Positions 1-8,333 of a stretch of 64,000 bases of DNA are shown piece by piece (position 1 is the first letter of the stretch; each line of letters opens with the position of its first letter). The stretch covers positions 372,001 through 436,000 of the forward strand of contig NZ_BNBV01000001.1 of NCBI RefSeq assembly GCF_014656135.1, in the 5' to 3' direction. The DNA comes from Streptomyces thermodiastaticus (GTDB lineage Bacteria; Actinomycetota; Actinomycetes; Streptomycetales; Streptomycetaceae). The notes beneath the pieces are model-generated. The model did not search any database. It was not told the DNA's origin and saw only the letters and a list, made by a program, of their open reading frames with translations. The position numbers and the translations under genes are program-made.

Positions 1-162
1 CGCCGCGCCGGCGACCTGGTGTTCTTCCACCGGGGCTCGTACGTCTACCACGTCGGCATCTACGCGGGCCACGGCAAGATCTGGCACGCGCCGCGCACCG
101 GAGCCGTGGTGCGGCTGGAGAAGATCTGGACCAAGAACGTCTGGTACGGCAGGGTCAGGTGA
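1..162 (+). CDS. NlpC/P60 (C40) peptidoglycan hydrolase, 3' end only
   Basis: The gene enters from the left edge in frame 1 and only its last 53 residues are present. They contain the typical C-terminal half of an NlpC/P60 domain: a GDLVFF strand, a HVGIYAG segment carrying the second catalytic residue (His), and a following W-H-A-P stretch. The catalytic Cys lies outside the window. Members of this family are secreted cell-wall endopeptidases that cut D-Glu/mDAP bonds in stem peptides. The gene ends at TGA 160-162 and faces the minus-strand gene at 179-670 tail to tail, with only 16 bp between them. Confidence 0.85.
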   Translation, partial: RRAGDLVFFHRGSYVYHVGIYAGHGKIWHAPRTGAVVRLEKIWTKNVWYGRVR

Positions 163-178
163 CCGGGCCGGGTACCCG

Positions 179-670
179 TCACCGCACCCGGCGCGCACCC
201 CGTCCCGCGGGCCGCCCGGCTTCCGCCCGGGCCGTGTCCGCGGGGCGGTCGGGCAGGGTCCAGGGGAGTTCGACGCTGACCGTCTTGCCGCCCTCCCGGA
301 CGGGCCGCACGGTCATACGGCCGCCGCGCTCGGCGGTCAGCCACCGGATGATCACCAGACCCCGGCCGTTGTCCTGCTGGACAGCGGCCGGCAGTCGTCT
401 GGGCAGGCGCGGATGGCTGTCGGTGACGCCGATGCGCAGCCGTTCGTCGCGATCGAGAACGATGTCCACCGTGAAGGTGGGGGACTGCCCGAAGGTGTGC
501 TGGACGGCGTTGGTGGCGAGTTCGGAGACGATGAGCCGCACGGTGTCGGCGATGTCCGAGTCCGACGGCAGACCCCACTCCGCGAGAATGCCCACCGCAT
601 ATGCGCGGGCAGCGGACACCGAGGCGGGATCGCTCGGCAGAGTGACGGATGCTTCCCAATGGTCTGCCAT
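179..670 (-). CDS. ATP-binding protein, RsbW-like anti-sigma/HATPase
   Basis: A 163-residue single-domain GHKL ATPase of the kind found by the dozen in Streptomyces. The N box (E50 ... N54), the D84 motif and the G-rich lid N-G-R-G (101-104) are all present, so ATP binding looks intact. Family members act as anti-sigma-factor kinases or as partners of XRE/DUF397 regulators. The last 25 residues are Arg/Ala/Pro-rich and probably disordered. The gene is divergent from the XRE/DUF5753 and DUF397 genes at 927-2047. This is the classical three-gene arrangement of abaA/whiJ-type loci, so a shared regulatory role is likely but is inferred from context. Confidence 0.85.
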   Translation of the reverse strand: MADHWEASVTLPSDPASVSAARAYAVGILAEWGLPSDSDIADTVRLIVSELATNAVQHTFGQSPTFTVDIVLDRDERLRIGVTDSHPRLPRRLPAAVQQDNGRGLVIIRWLTAERGGRMTVRPVREGGKTVSVELPWTLPDRPADTARAEAGRPAGRGARRVR

Positions 671-794
671 GGCGACGTCGTCCCTTTCCCACGGGGCCGC
701 GTTCCGGCAAAAGCGGAGGTGCGCGTGCGGTCCCGGACCGGTGCTTGCCCGTCAGACTGCCATCACCGGGACGGTCACGGGTGGCGATCCACCA

Positions 795-810
795 AGATAT
801 GCATATATCT
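795..810. promoter_or_regulatory. Inverted repeat in divergent promoter
   Basis: AGATAT, 4-nt spacer, ATATCT lies in the 256-bp gap between the minus-strand ATPase (start 670) and the XRE regulator (start 927). It is conspicuously AT-rich in a 73% GC background. A TTGACA hexamer follows at 850-855. It is a reasonable operator candidate for the XRE protein, but no footprint is implied. Confidence 0.35.
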
Positions 811-926
811 GTCGCTCGAAGCGGTGAACTCTGCTACGGAAGAACGTATTTGACACCGGCCTGTGCAGCGGGCCATTGCCGCCGTCCCGATCCGCGGCGG
901 ACATTCCGAGAAGGCAAGGAGTTGCG

Positions 927-1787
927 ATGCATCACGGTCCTGAGGTGCGCCGGCGCAAGCTGGGCGCGGAACTGCGCGCCCTGCGCACGGCAGCGGGTCT
1001 CACCAGCGGCGAGGCGGCCCGCAGGGTGGGCTGGCACCAGTCCAAGGTGAGCCGGATCGAGACCGGCACCAGCGGAGTGAAACCGGCCGACGTCCGGTTA
1101 CTGCTCGACGCTTACGAGGTCGAGGACGCCCAACTGCGCGCATTGCTGCTGGCGTTGGCGGGCTCCGGTGACGCCGACGACCGTCACCCCTGGTGGCACG
1201 CCTACCGCGGGGTGCTGCCGCCGACCTACCGGGACTTCATCAGCCTGGAGTCCCAGGCCACCGGCATGCGCACCCTGGAGACCTCGGTCGTACCCGGGCT
1301 GCTGCAGACCCCCGAGTACGCCCGTGCGGTGACCCGGGCGGCCGTGGACGGGGTCGACGAGAAGCGGCTGGACACGCTGGTCCAAGTGCGGCTGACCCGG
1401 CAGGGCGTTCTGCGGGGCGACCCTCCGCTGCAGCTGAGCGCGGTGCTGGACGAGGCGGTGCTGCGCCGTCAGGTCGGCGGCCCGGAGGTGATGGCACGCC
1501 AGCTGGACCGCCTGATGGAGGCGGCCCGGCTTCCTCAAGTGACACTTCAGGTACTGCCCTTTTCCGCCGGTGCTCATATCGGCGTCACAGGCCCTTTCGT
1601 AATCTTCTCCTTTTCGAACACATCTGATCTCGACGTGGTAGTTCTCGACCATTTGACGAGTAGCCTCCATCTGGAGCGGAAAGAAGACCTGCAGGCCTAC
1701 TCGGAGGCCTTCGACACCCTTCGGCTCCACGCGATGCCGGCCGAGGACTCGTCGGAATACATCGCCGAGATACGCCAGGACTGGTGA
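927..1787 (+). CDS. XRE-family regulator with DUF5753 domain
   Basis: A 286-residue protein with an N-terminal helix-turn-helix (about residues 10-60, with recognition-helix residues W-H-Q-S-K-V-S-R) followed by a DUF5753 domain covering most of the rest. The ATG at 927 is chosen because AAGGAG sits just upstream; upstream in-frame starts lack a ribosome-binding site. Streptomyces encode many such proteins, paired with a small DUF397 protein and often with an RsbW-like ATPase. Known members (WhiJ type) control development or secondary metabolism. The DUF397 gene follows after 29 bp, so the two are probably co-transcribed. Confidence 0.9.
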   Translation: MHHGPEVRRRKLGAELRALRTAAGLTSGEAARRVGWHQSKVSRIETGTSGVKPADVRLLLDAYEVEDAQLRALLLALAGSGDADDRHPWWHAYRGVLPPTYRDFISLESQATGMRTLETSVVPGLLQTPEYARAVTRAAVDGVDEKRLDTLVQVRLTRQGVLRGDPPLQLSAVLDEAVLRRQVGGPEVMARQLDRLMEAARLPQVTLQVLPFSAGAHIGVTGPFVIFSFSNTSDLDVVVLDHLTSSLHLERKEDLQAYSEAFDTLRLHAMPAEDSSEYIAEIRQDW

Positions 1788-1816
1788 TACGGCGAGCGAC
1801 CGCGTAAGGAGGCACC

Positions 1817-2047
1817 ATGTCTGCTCTGCCGCGGAACGTACGCTCCAGCAACGCACTGCACGGCGTGCGGTGGCTGCGCAGCAGCTACAGCACGGGCGCC
1901 AACAACTGCGTCGAGACGGCCCGGCCGGCCTCGGGGCCCTGCGCCGGGCTGCTCGCCGTCCGCGACTCGAAGGATCCCGCCGGGCCCGCGCTGCTGTTCT
2001 CCCCCGCCAGCTGGACCCGGTTCACCGCCGCGGTGCACCGCATGTGA
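1817..2047 (+). CDS. DUF397 protein
   Basis: A 76-residue protein with the DUF397 signature: a W-x-x-S-S-Y-S core, then N-N-C-V-E, and a V-R-D-S-K-D motif before a terminal F-S-P-x-x-W. A strong ribosome-binding site (AAGGAGG, 1806-1812) precedes the ATG. In whiJ-like loci DUF397 proteins bind the cognate XRE regulator and relieve or modulate repression. The start lies 29 bp after the XRE/DUF5753 gene, which supports a functional pair. Confidence 0.9.
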   Translation: MSALPRNVRSSNALHGVRWLRSSYSTGANNCVETARPASGPCAGLLAVRDSKDPAGPALLFSPASWTRFTAAVHRM

Positions 2048-2098
2048 CCGCGGGCCGCCCCGGCCGCGTCCGGCACCGCACGGCCGTGCCGTGCCGGC

Positions 2099-3226
2099 TC
2101 ATGGCCGCGTGTCGCCGATCACCCGGACCGCGTGGTCGATCTGCGCCGGGGTGAGGTCCGCGCGGGCGCTCACCCTCAGCCGTGACACGCCGTCGGGCAC
2201 GGAGGGCGGCCGGAAGCATCCCACGGCCAGGCCGGCCCGGCGGCAGGCGGCCGCCCAGTCCACGGCCGCCTGCGCGGACGGTGCGCGCACGGAGACCACG
2301 GCGGCCTCCGGCCGCACCGCGTCGAGCCCCGCGGCGGTCAGACGCGCGTGCAGCTGTGCGGCCACCTCGCGGACCCGGTCCGCCCGCCACGGCTCGCGGC
2401 GCAGCAGCCGCAGCGCGGCCAGCGCCGCGCCCGCCGCGGCGGGCGCGAGGCCCGTGTCGAAGATGAACGTGCGGGCCGCGTTGACCAGATGAGCGACGAC
2501 CCGGGCCGGGCCGAGTACGACACCGCCCTGGCTGCCGAGCGACTTCGACAGCGTGGCGGTCACCACCACGTCGTCGGCGCCCACGAGACCGGCCGCGTGT
2601 GCCGCGCCGCGGCCGCCGGCGCCGACGACGCCCAGCCCGTGGGCGTCGTCCACGATCAGCCCCGCGCCGTGCTCCCGGCAGGCGGCGGCGTACCCGGCCA
2701 GCGGGGCGAGATCGCCGTCGACCGAGAACACCGTGTCGGAGACCAGGACCGCCGGACCGTCATGCGCGCCGAGCGCCTTGCGCGCGCCCTCGGCATCGCC
2801 GTGCCCGACCACCTGCACGGTGCCGCGGGCCAGCCGGCAGCCGTCGATGAGCGAGGCGTGGTTGCCCGCGTCGGAGACGATCAGTGAGCCGTGCGGCGCC
2901 AGCGCGGTGACCGCGGCGAGGTTGGCGGCGTACCCGGAGGAGAACACCAGAGCGGCCTGTGCGCCGCAGAAGTCCGCCAGTTCGTGCTCCAGCGTGCTGT
3001 GCAGCTCGGTGGTCCCGGTGACCAGCCGGGAGCCGGTGGCACCGGCGCCCCAGGTGCGCGCGGCGGCCGCGGCGCCCTCGACGACCTCGGGGTGGCGGGC
3101 CAGCCCCAGGTAGTCGTTGCTCGCCAGATCCAGCAGCCGCGCCTGCGCGGGCCGCGGCCGGAGGGTCCGCAGCAGTCCGGCCCGGCGGCGCGCATCGGCC
3201 TGCTCGTCGATCCAGCCGAACGCCAT
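2099..3226 (-). CDS. bioF: 8-amino-7-oxononanoate synthase
   Basis: A 375-residue PLP enzyme of the alpha-oxoamine synthase family. It condenses pimeloyl-ACP/CoA with alanine, the first committed step of biotin ring assembly. Visible landmarks are the S-N-D-Y-L-G-L N-terminal motif, D-D-A-H-G (193-197), and the PLP lysine K228 in T-L-S-K-S-L-G. Length is normal. The frame stays open about 95 codons upstream, but ATG 3226 has a GGAGG site and begins the family's usual N-terminus. It is divergent from bioB-bioA-bioD across a 147-bp gap, so the biotin genes form one locus with a shared control region. Confidence 0.95.
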   Translation of the reverse strand: MAFGWIDEQADARRRAGLLRTLRPRPAQARLLDLASNDYLGLARHPEVVEGAAAAARTWGAGATGSRLVTGTTELHSTLEHELADFCGAQAALVFSSGYAANLAAVTALAPHGSLIVSDAGNHASLIDGCRLARGTVQVVGHGDAEGARKALGAHDGPAVLVSDTVFSVDGDLAPLAGYAAACREHGAGLIVDDAHGLGVVGAGGRGAAHAAGLVGADDVVVTATLSKSLGSQGGVVLGPARVVAHLVNAARTFIFDTGLAPAAAGAALAALRLLRREPWRADRVREVAAQLHARLTAAGLDAVRPEAAVVSVRAPSAQAAVDWAAACRRAGLAVGCFRPPSVPDGVSRLRVSARADLTPAQIDHAVRVIGDTRP

Positions 3227-3286
3227 CGCCCCTCCGGATGTTTGTAGGCAGTGCACAGACCCTAACGCCCCGAGGGCCCGCTCATC

Positions 3287-3304
3287 GTGTGGCAATGTCC
3301 ACAC
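3287..3304. promoter_or_regulatory. Inverted repeat between bioF and bioB
   Basis: GTGTGG, 6-nt spacer, CCACAC, placed near the middle of the 147-bp bioF/bioB divergent region. Arms are perfect (6 bp). It does not match the BioQ box known from corynebacteria and mycobacteria, so which protein would bind it is unknown. Confidence 0.35.
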
Positions 3305-3373
3305 CTCGCCTGGCATGTCGTTGTGGGAAGTCTCCTTGGCCGCGGGCGGTCCGGTAGGACAAGATCGGCTTCC

Positions 3374-4540
3374 ATGGACCTGCTGAACACACTGGTGGAC
3401 AAGGGGCTTCGGCGTGAGCTGCCGACCCGCGACGAAGCTCTGGCCGTACTGGCCACCTCCGACGACGACCTGCTCGACGTGGTGGCCGCGGCCGGGAAGG
3501 TGCGCCGCCACTGGTTCGGCCGGCGGGTGAAACTCAACTACCTGGTCAACCTCAAGTCCGGGCTGTGCCCCGAGGACTGCTCCTACTGCTCCCAGCGGCT
3601 CGGCTCGACGGCGGACATCCTCACCTACACCTGGCTCAAGCCCGAGGAGGCCGCCCAGGCCGCGGCGGCCGGGCTCGCCGGCGGGGCCAAGCGGGTGTGC
3701 CTGGTGGCCAGCGGACGCGGCCCGACCGACCGTGACGTGGACCGTGTCTCACGGACCATCAAGGCGATCAAGGAGGCCCACGAGGACGCCGAGGTGTGCG
3801 CCTGTCTCGGGCTGCTCTCCGAGGGCCAGGCCGAGCGGCTGCGCGCGGCCGGCGCCGACGCCTACAACCACAACCTCAACACCTCCGAGGCGACGTACGG
3901 CGACATCACCACCACGCACACCTACGCCGACCGGGTGGACACGGTGCGCAAGGCGCACGCGGCCGGGCTGTCCGCCTGCTCCGGGCTCATCGCCGGGATG
4001 GGCGAGAGCGACGAGGACCTGGTGGACGTGGTGTTCGCGCTGCGCGCGCTGGACCCGGACTCCGTCCCGGTGAACTTCCTCATCCCGTTCGAGGGCACGC
4101 CGCTCGCGAAGGAGTGGAACCTGACCCCGCAGCACTGCCTGCGGATCCTCGCCATGGTCCGGTTCGTCTGCCCGGACGTGGAGGTGCGCATCGCCGGCGG
4201 CCGCGAGGTGCATCTGCGCTCCCTGCAGCCGCTCGCCCTGCACCTGGCCAACTCGATCTTCCTCGGCGACTATCTGACCAGCGAGGGCCAGGCCGGCAAG
4301 GCCGACCTGGAGATGATCGCGGATGCCGGCTTCGAGGTGGAGGGCGCCGGGGAGGCGACGCTCCCGGAGCACCGGGTCTGCGGCGGCCGGCCCGAGGACG
4401 GCGCGTGCGGGTCGGGCACCGGCGCGCCGTGCGCTGCGTCCGCGTCCTCGGCGACGTCGCCGGCGGCCGGCGGTCCTCGCCCGGACCTGGTCGCGGTGCG
4501 CCGCCGGGGCGCCGGAACGGATCTCGCGCCCAATGCCTGA
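3374..4540 (+). CDS. bioB: Biotin synthase (radical SAM)
   Basis: A 388-residue radical SAM enzyme that inserts sulfur into dethiobiotin to give biotin. The SAM-cluster motif C-P-E-D-C-S-Y-C places cysteines at residues 65, 69 and 72. The barrel motifs (Y-N-H-N-L-N-T-S, the G-x-I-x-G-M-G-E-S segment and the S-I-F-x-G-D-Y-L-T end) are present. The last ~40 residues are an Ala/Gly/Ser-rich tail that the enzyme family usually lacks or keeps short. ATG 3374 is the start; the frame is open upstream. The stop overlaps the bioA start by 8 nt, so bioB, bioA and bioD are almost certainly one transcript. Confidence 0.96.
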   Translation: MDLLNTLVDKGLRRELPTRDEALAVLATSDDDLLDVVAAAGKVRRHWFGRRVKLNYLVNLKSGLCPEDCSYCSQRLGSTADILTYTWLKPEEAAQAAAAGLAGGAKRVCLVASGRGPTDRDVDRVSRTIKAIKEAHEDAEVCACLGLLSEGQAERLRAAGADAYNHNLNTSEATYGDITTTHTYADRVDTVRKAHAAGLSACSGLIAGMGESDEDLVDVVFALRALDPDSVPVNFLIPFEGTPLAKEWNLTPQHCLRILAMVRFVCPDVEVRIAGGREVHLRSLQPLALHLANSIFLGDYLTSEGQAGKADLEMIADAGFEVEGAGEATLPEHRVCGGRPEDGACGSGTGAPCAASASSATSPAAGGPRPDLVAVRRRGAGTDLAPNA

Positions 4541-5822
4541 GGCGACCGGTCTGAGCGTGCCGGACCTGCTGGACCTGGACCGGCGCCACGTGTGGCACCC
4601 CTACGGTCCCATGCCCGGCCGGCAGGAACCGCTCGTCGTGGAGTCGGCGAGCGGGGTCCGGCTGAAGCTGGCCGGCGGCGCGGGCGAACTGGTCGACGGC
4701 ATGTCCTCCTGGTGGTCGGCCGTCCACGGCTACAACCACCCGGTGCTCAACGAGGCCGTGCGGGCCCAGCTGGACCGGATGAGCCATGTGATGTTCGGCG
4801 GGCTCACCCACGAGCCCGCCGTCCGGCTGGTGAAACACCTTGTCGACGTCACACCGGAAGGCCTGGAGCACGTGTTCCTCGCCGACTCGGGTTCGGTCTC
4901 GGTCGAGGTCGCCGTCAAGATGTGCCTGCAGTACTGGCGTTCGCTGGGCCGCCCGGACAAACGGCGCCTGCTGACCTGGCGGGGCGGCTACCACGGGGAC
5001 ACCTGGCATCCGATGTCGGTGTGCGACCCCGAGGGCGGCATGCACGAGCTGTGGACCGGTGTGCTGCCGCGCCAGGTGTTCGCCGACGCCCCGCCCGCCG
5101 CGTACGACGAGGCGTACGCCGCCCACCTGTGGGAGATGATCGAACGGCACGCCGGGGCACTGGCCGCCGTGATCGTCGAGCCGGTGGTGCAGGGCGCGGG
5201 CGGGATGCGGTTCCACTCCCCCGCGTATCTGCGGGTGCTGCGCGAGGCGTGCGACGCGCACGACGTGCTGCTGGTGTTCGACGAGATCGCGACCGGGTTC
5301 GGCCGCACCGGCGCCCTGTTCGCGGCCGGGCACGCGGGAATCGCGCCGGATGTGATGTGCGTGGGCAAGGCCCTGACCGGCGGTTACATGACGCTGGCGG
5401 CGACGCTGTGCACGGCTCGGGTGGCCGACGGCATCTCGCGCGGCGAGGTGCCGGTGCTGGCGCACGGGCCGACGTTCATGGGCAATCCGCTGGCCGCGGC
5501 CGTGGCCTGCGCCTCGATCGAGCTGCTGCTCGGCCAGGACTGGCGCGCCGAGGTCGAGCGGCTGGAGAAGGGGCTGCGGGAGGGCCTGGCGCCGGCCGCC
5601 CGGCTGGACGGCGTGAAGGACGTCCGGGTTCTCGGTGCCATCGGCGTCGTCCAGCTCGACCACGAGGTGGACCTGGCGGCGGCGACCCGGGCCGCCGTGC
5701 GCGAGGGCGTGTGGCTGCGGCCGTTCCGGGACCTGGTGTACACGATGCCGCCCTACGTCACCGGGGACGAGGACCTGGCTCGGATCGCACGCGCGGTGTG
5801 CGCCGCGGCACGGGAGGGATGA
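4533..5822 (+). CDS. bioA: Adenosylmethionine-8-amino-7-oxononanoate aminotransferase
   Basis: A 429-residue class-III aminotransferase converting KAPA to DAPA with SAM as amino donor. It begins with the characteristic W-H-P-Y-G-P-M motif and has S-S-W-W near residue 60, the [11 protein letters not shown] segment (250-260) and the PLP lysine K279 in [12 protein letters not shown] 4533 overlaps the end of bioB by 8 nt. bioD follows directly with one base between stop and start. Confidence 0.96.
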   Translation: MPEATGLSVPDLLDLDRRHVWHPYGPMPGRQEPLVVESASGVRLKLAGGAGELVDGMSSWWSAVHGYNHPVLNEAVRAQLDRMSHVMFGGLTHEPAVRLVKHLVDVTPEGLEHVFLADSGSVSVEVAVKMCLQYWRSLGRPDKRRLLTWRGGYHGDTWHPMSVCDPEGGMHELWTGVLPRQVFADAPPAAYDEAYAAHLWEMIERHAGALAAVIVEPVVQGAGGMRFHSPAYLRVLREACDAHDVLLVFDEIATGFGRTGALFAAGHAGIAPDVMCVGKALTGGYMTLAATLCTARVADGISRGEVPVLAHGPTFMGNPLAAAVACASIELLLGQDWRAEVERLEKGLREGLAPAARLDGVKDVRVLGAIGVVQLDHEVDLAAATRAAVREGVWLRPFRDLVYTMPPYVTGDEDLARIARAVCAAAREG

Positions 5823-5823
5823 G

Positions 5824-6552
5824 ATGACGGTTGTGGTGATCACGGGCACGGGCACGGAGGTCGGCAAGACCGTCACCACGGCGGCCGTCGCCGCGGCGGC
5901 CCTGCGCGCCGGGCGGTCGGTGGCCGTGCTGAAGGCCGCGCAGACGGGCGTGGGCCCGGCAGAGCCCGGGGACGCGGCCGAGGTCGCGCGGCTGGCCGGT
6001 GCGGTGACCGCGAAGGAGGTGGCCCGCTATCCGGAAGCGCTCGCACCCGCGACCGCGGCCCGCCGCTCCGGCCGGGAGCCGGTGAGTCCGCGTCAGGTGG
6101 CCGAGGCCGCCGCCGCGCTGGCTGCCGAGCACGATCTGGTCCTGGTCGAAGGGGCGGGCGGCCTGCTCGTCCGGTTCGACGAGAAGGGCGGCACCCTGGC
6201 GGACGCGGCCGAGCGACTGGGGGCACCGGTCCTCGTCGTCGCTTCCGCCGGGCTCGGCACCCTGAACGCCACCGAGCTGACGGCCCGTGAACTGCGCTCG
6301 CGGGGGCTGGATCCGCTGGGCGTGGTGGTGGGCAGCTGGCCCGCCGAGCCCGGCCTCGCCTGCCGCTGCAACGTGGCCGACCTGCCTGAGGTGGCCGGCG
6401 CACCGCTGCTGGGCGCGCTGCCCGACGGTGCCGGGGCGCTGCCGCCCGCCGCCTTCCGGGCCGGGGCACCCGGGTGGCTGGCACCCGGCTTGCACGGCAC
6501 CTGGGACGCGGAGGCGTTCACGGCCCGGCACGCCCCGGAGCCGGCGGCGTAG
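5824..6552 (+). CDS. bioD: Dethiobiotin synthase
   Basis: A 242-residue P-loop ATPase that closes the ureido ring of dethiobiotin from DAPA, CO2 and ATP. The N-terminal G-T-G-T-E-V-G-K-T P-loop has the catalytic lysine at K15, and the E-G-A-G-G-L-L-V motif is present mid-protein. ATG 5824 follows the bioA stop with one base between. No bioC, bioH or bioI is seen in the window, so the pimeloyl precursor must come from genes elsewhere. Confidence 0.95.
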   Translation: MTVVVITGTGTEVGKTVTTAAVAAAALRAGRSVAVLKAAQTGVGPAEPGDAAEVARLAGAVTAKEVARYPEALAPATAARRSGREPVSPRQVAEAAAALAAEHDLVLVEGAGGLLVRFDEKGGTLADAAERLGAPVLVVASAGLGTLNATELTARELRSRGLDPLGVVVGSWPAEPGLACRCNVADLPEVAGAPLLGALPDGAGALPPAAFRAGAPGWLAPGLHGTWDAEAFTARHAPEPAA

Positions 6553-6726
6553 CCGGGCCGTCCGGGTGCACGGCACGGCCATCCGCCCGGCCGCCGGGCC
6601 GTTGGGGACGGTGCGCCGGACAGCCCGGTCGGCGGACGCGGGCGTGCGGTGCGGGCGGACGGGGGACACTCACCGTGGGCCGGTTCCCTCCACCCCGTGC
6701 GGCCCGGCCCGGTTCAGGAGGTCGTC

Positions 6727-7434
6727 ATGCCGCTGCGGTTCCCCGGCTCCGGCAGGACGGCGCGGGACGCCGTCCACCATCCGCTGTTCGCCCGCCGGTA
6801 CGCACGCTTCAGCACGGTCGCCGAGACCCGGCTGGGCCTCGCGGGCGTGCGCGAACGCCTGCTCGCCGAACTCACCGGCCGGGTCATCGAGATCGGCGCG
6901 GGCAACGGGCTGAACTTCGCGCACTACCCGGGCACCGTCGCGGAGGTCGTCGCCATCGAGCCGGAACGCCTGCTGCGGCACAGGGCGAGGGAGGCGGCAC
7001 TGCGCGCCGAGGTCCCCGTCGACGTGGTGCCCGGCTGTGCCGAGGCGCTGCCGGTCAAGAGCGAGGCCTTCGACGCGGCCGTGCTGTCGCTGGTGCTGTG
7101 CAGTGTGCGGGATGTGCCGAGGGCGCTCGCTGAGGTGCGGCGGGTGCTGCGGCCGGGCGGCGAGGTTCGGTTCTTCGAGCACGGCGCCGGCGGTGGCCCG
7201 GCCATGCGTCTGGCCCAGCGCCTGCTGGACCGCACCGTGTGGCCGGCGCTGAACGGTGGCTGCCATCTCTCCCGCGACCCGGTCGCGGCGCTGTGTGACG
7301 CCGGGTTCGAGCTGGGCTGCTGCCGCCCGGTGCGCATCCCCGCGTCGGGACCCGTCCTGCCCCACTCCTACTGCTCGCTGGGCAGCGCCCGGCGTCCGGC
7401 ACCGGCGCCGGACGAACCGCCCGGCGCGCGGTGA
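6727..7434 (+). CDS. Class I SAM-dependent methyltransferase, METTL7-like
   Basis: A 235-residue Rossmann methyltransferase. Motif I is I-E-I-G-A-G-N-G-L-N, followed by an acidic V-A-I-E-P, and motif IV/V is L-C-S-V-R-D-V ... V-L-R-P-G-G. A C-terminal G-C-H-L-S-R-D segment resembles METTL7/TMT thiol methyltransferases rather than BioC. CAGGAGG at about 6716-6722 supports the ATG at 6727. It lies 174 bp after bioD on the same strand, so read-through is possible, but a biotin role is not supported by the motifs. Substrate unknown. Confidence 0.85.
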   Translation: MPLRFPGSGRTARDAVHHPLFARRYARFSTVAETRLGLAGVRERLLAELTGRVIEIGAGNGLNFAHYPGTVAEVVAIEPERLLRHRAREAALRAEVPVDVVPGCAEALPVKSEAFDAAVLSLVLCSVRDVPRALAEVRRVLRPGGEVRFFEHGAGGGPAMRLAQRLLDRTVWPALNGGCHLSRDPVAALCDAGFELGCCRPVRIPASGPVLPHSYCSLGSARRPAPAPDEPPGAR

Positions 7435-7468
7435 GGTGCCGGGCGCGGGCGGTGCCGCCGCCGGCGGC

Positions 7469-7843
7469 TCACAGGATCCACTGGCGCAGTTCCCGGGCGA
7501 TGTCGTGCACGGTCGCCTCCCCGGTCTTGACCAGACGGGCCAGGTCCCGCACCTGCTCGGGCGAGGTGACGACCTTCAGGCCGCTGGCGACGAGGTAGGC
7601 GTAGGCGACCGCGGAGGCGAAGAGCACGTTGGAGCGCTCCAGGGCGGGCACGCGGACCAGCAGCTGCAGCAGCGCGGCGGCCCGCGTGTACGGGGTGTCG
7701 TAGACGGGGACGCCGAATATCTCGGCCTGGTGCCGCTCCACCGCGGCGACCAGGGCGCCCCAGTCGGTGACCTGGGGGTCTCCCGGCGTCATCCGTTCGG
7801 CCAGCATGAGCAGCCAGGCGAGGTCGATTCTGAGATCGTTCAA
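7469..7843 (-). CDS. Fic/Doc-family toxin-like protein, degenerate active site
   Basis: A 124-residue protein resembling the Doc-size 'Fic family toxin component' of Streptomyces. The helix that normally carries H-P-F-x-x-G-N-(K/R)-R is replaced by V-P-A-L-E-R-S-N-V-L-F-A, so the catalytic His and the anion-binding Gly-Asn are missing while the flanking helices are kept. It starts 4 bp after the stop of the ribbon-helix-helix gene at 7848-8099, the usual antitoxin-toxin order. If it is a toxin it cannot use the standard AMPylation chemistry. It may also be an inactive relic kept with its partner. Confidence 0.65.
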   Translation of the reverse strand: MNDLRIDLAWLLMLAERMTPGDPQVTDWGALVAAVERHQAEIFGVPVYDTPYTRAAALLQLLVRVPALERSNVLFASAVAYAYLVASGLKVVTSPEQVRDLARLVKTGEATVHDIARELRQWIL

Positions 7844-7847
7844 GGGT

Positions 7848-8099
7848 TCAGTGCCGGCCTTCGCTGCTGTGCCTGCGGCGGCCCTCCAGTTCGGCCCCGA
7901 ACTCCTCGGCGAAGACGGATTCGTAGCTCTTCATGAAGTCGGCGGCGGCCTCCACGAACGTGCGGCCGGCCTCGCCGGTGTCCTGGAGGACGAGTTCCTC
8001 GATGTAACGGTTGACGCTGATTCCGCGGGCCAGGGCGCGTTCCCGGGCGGCACGGGCTGTGCCCTCGTCCACCCTCACGTTCAATTGCGTCTTCGCCAT
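7848..8099 (-). CDS. Ribbon-helix-helix antitoxin
   Basis: An 83-residue protein with an N-terminal ribbon-helix-helix fold: K-T-Q-L-N-V-R-V-D beta strand, then helices ending in S-V-N-R-Y-I-E-E-L-V. The C-terminal half is a charged helix (about residues 45-83) of the sort that wraps a toxin. It lies immediately upstream of the Fic-like gene, and its start is 8 bp from a perfect 7-bp-arm inverted repeat (8108-8127). This is the expected layout for an autoregulated toxin-antitoxin operon. Confidence 0.75.
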   Translation of the reverse strand: MAKTQLNVRVDEGTARAARERALARGISVNRYIEELVLQDTGEAGRTFVEAAADFMKSYESVFAEEFGAELEGRRRHSSEGRH

Positions 8100-8107
8100 G
8101 CGTCGAC

Positions 8108-8127
8108 GCTAGCGCCGCACCGCTAGC
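8108..8127. promoter_or_regulatory. Probable operator of the RHH/Fic-like pair
   Basis: GCTAGCG, 6-nt spacer, CGCTAGC: perfect 7-bp arms ending 8 bp before the antitoxin start codon (8099, minus strand). A TAGCGT hexamer on the minus strand could serve as -10 inside the right place, so bound antitoxin would block the promoter. Confidence 0.55.
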
Positions 8128-8333
8128 ACCCACAAGTCCGGGACGGAGGCCGTCCCGGGCCACCGCTGCGCACGGCTCCCGCCCGTACCGGGACACCCCG
8201 GGCGTCTCCCGGCGCGATGCGGCTCGGCTCAACGGGGGATACCGGGTGTGCGGGCGGTCACATTAGGCTCGGCGGGGGACGAAGCAGTCAGGGCCGAGGA
8301 CGTTCCGCTCGGCGCACCACCGAGGAGGCCGCC

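Noticed and set aside
2099-3511. Extended 470-residue version of BioF
   Set aside because: The additional 95 N-terminal codons cross the divergent promoter and would overlap the bioB start region. The family begins at ATG 3226 with a clear GGAGG site.
4080-5879. Long minus-strand frame across bioA
   Set aside because: Antisense shadow of bioA; no domain, His/Arg/Val-rich composition and no ribosome-binding site.
6727-7434. Methyltransferase downstream of bioD as BioC
   Set aside because: Its C-terminal motifs resemble METTL7-type thiol methyltransferases; it is separated from bioD by 174 bp and has its own ribosome-binding site.
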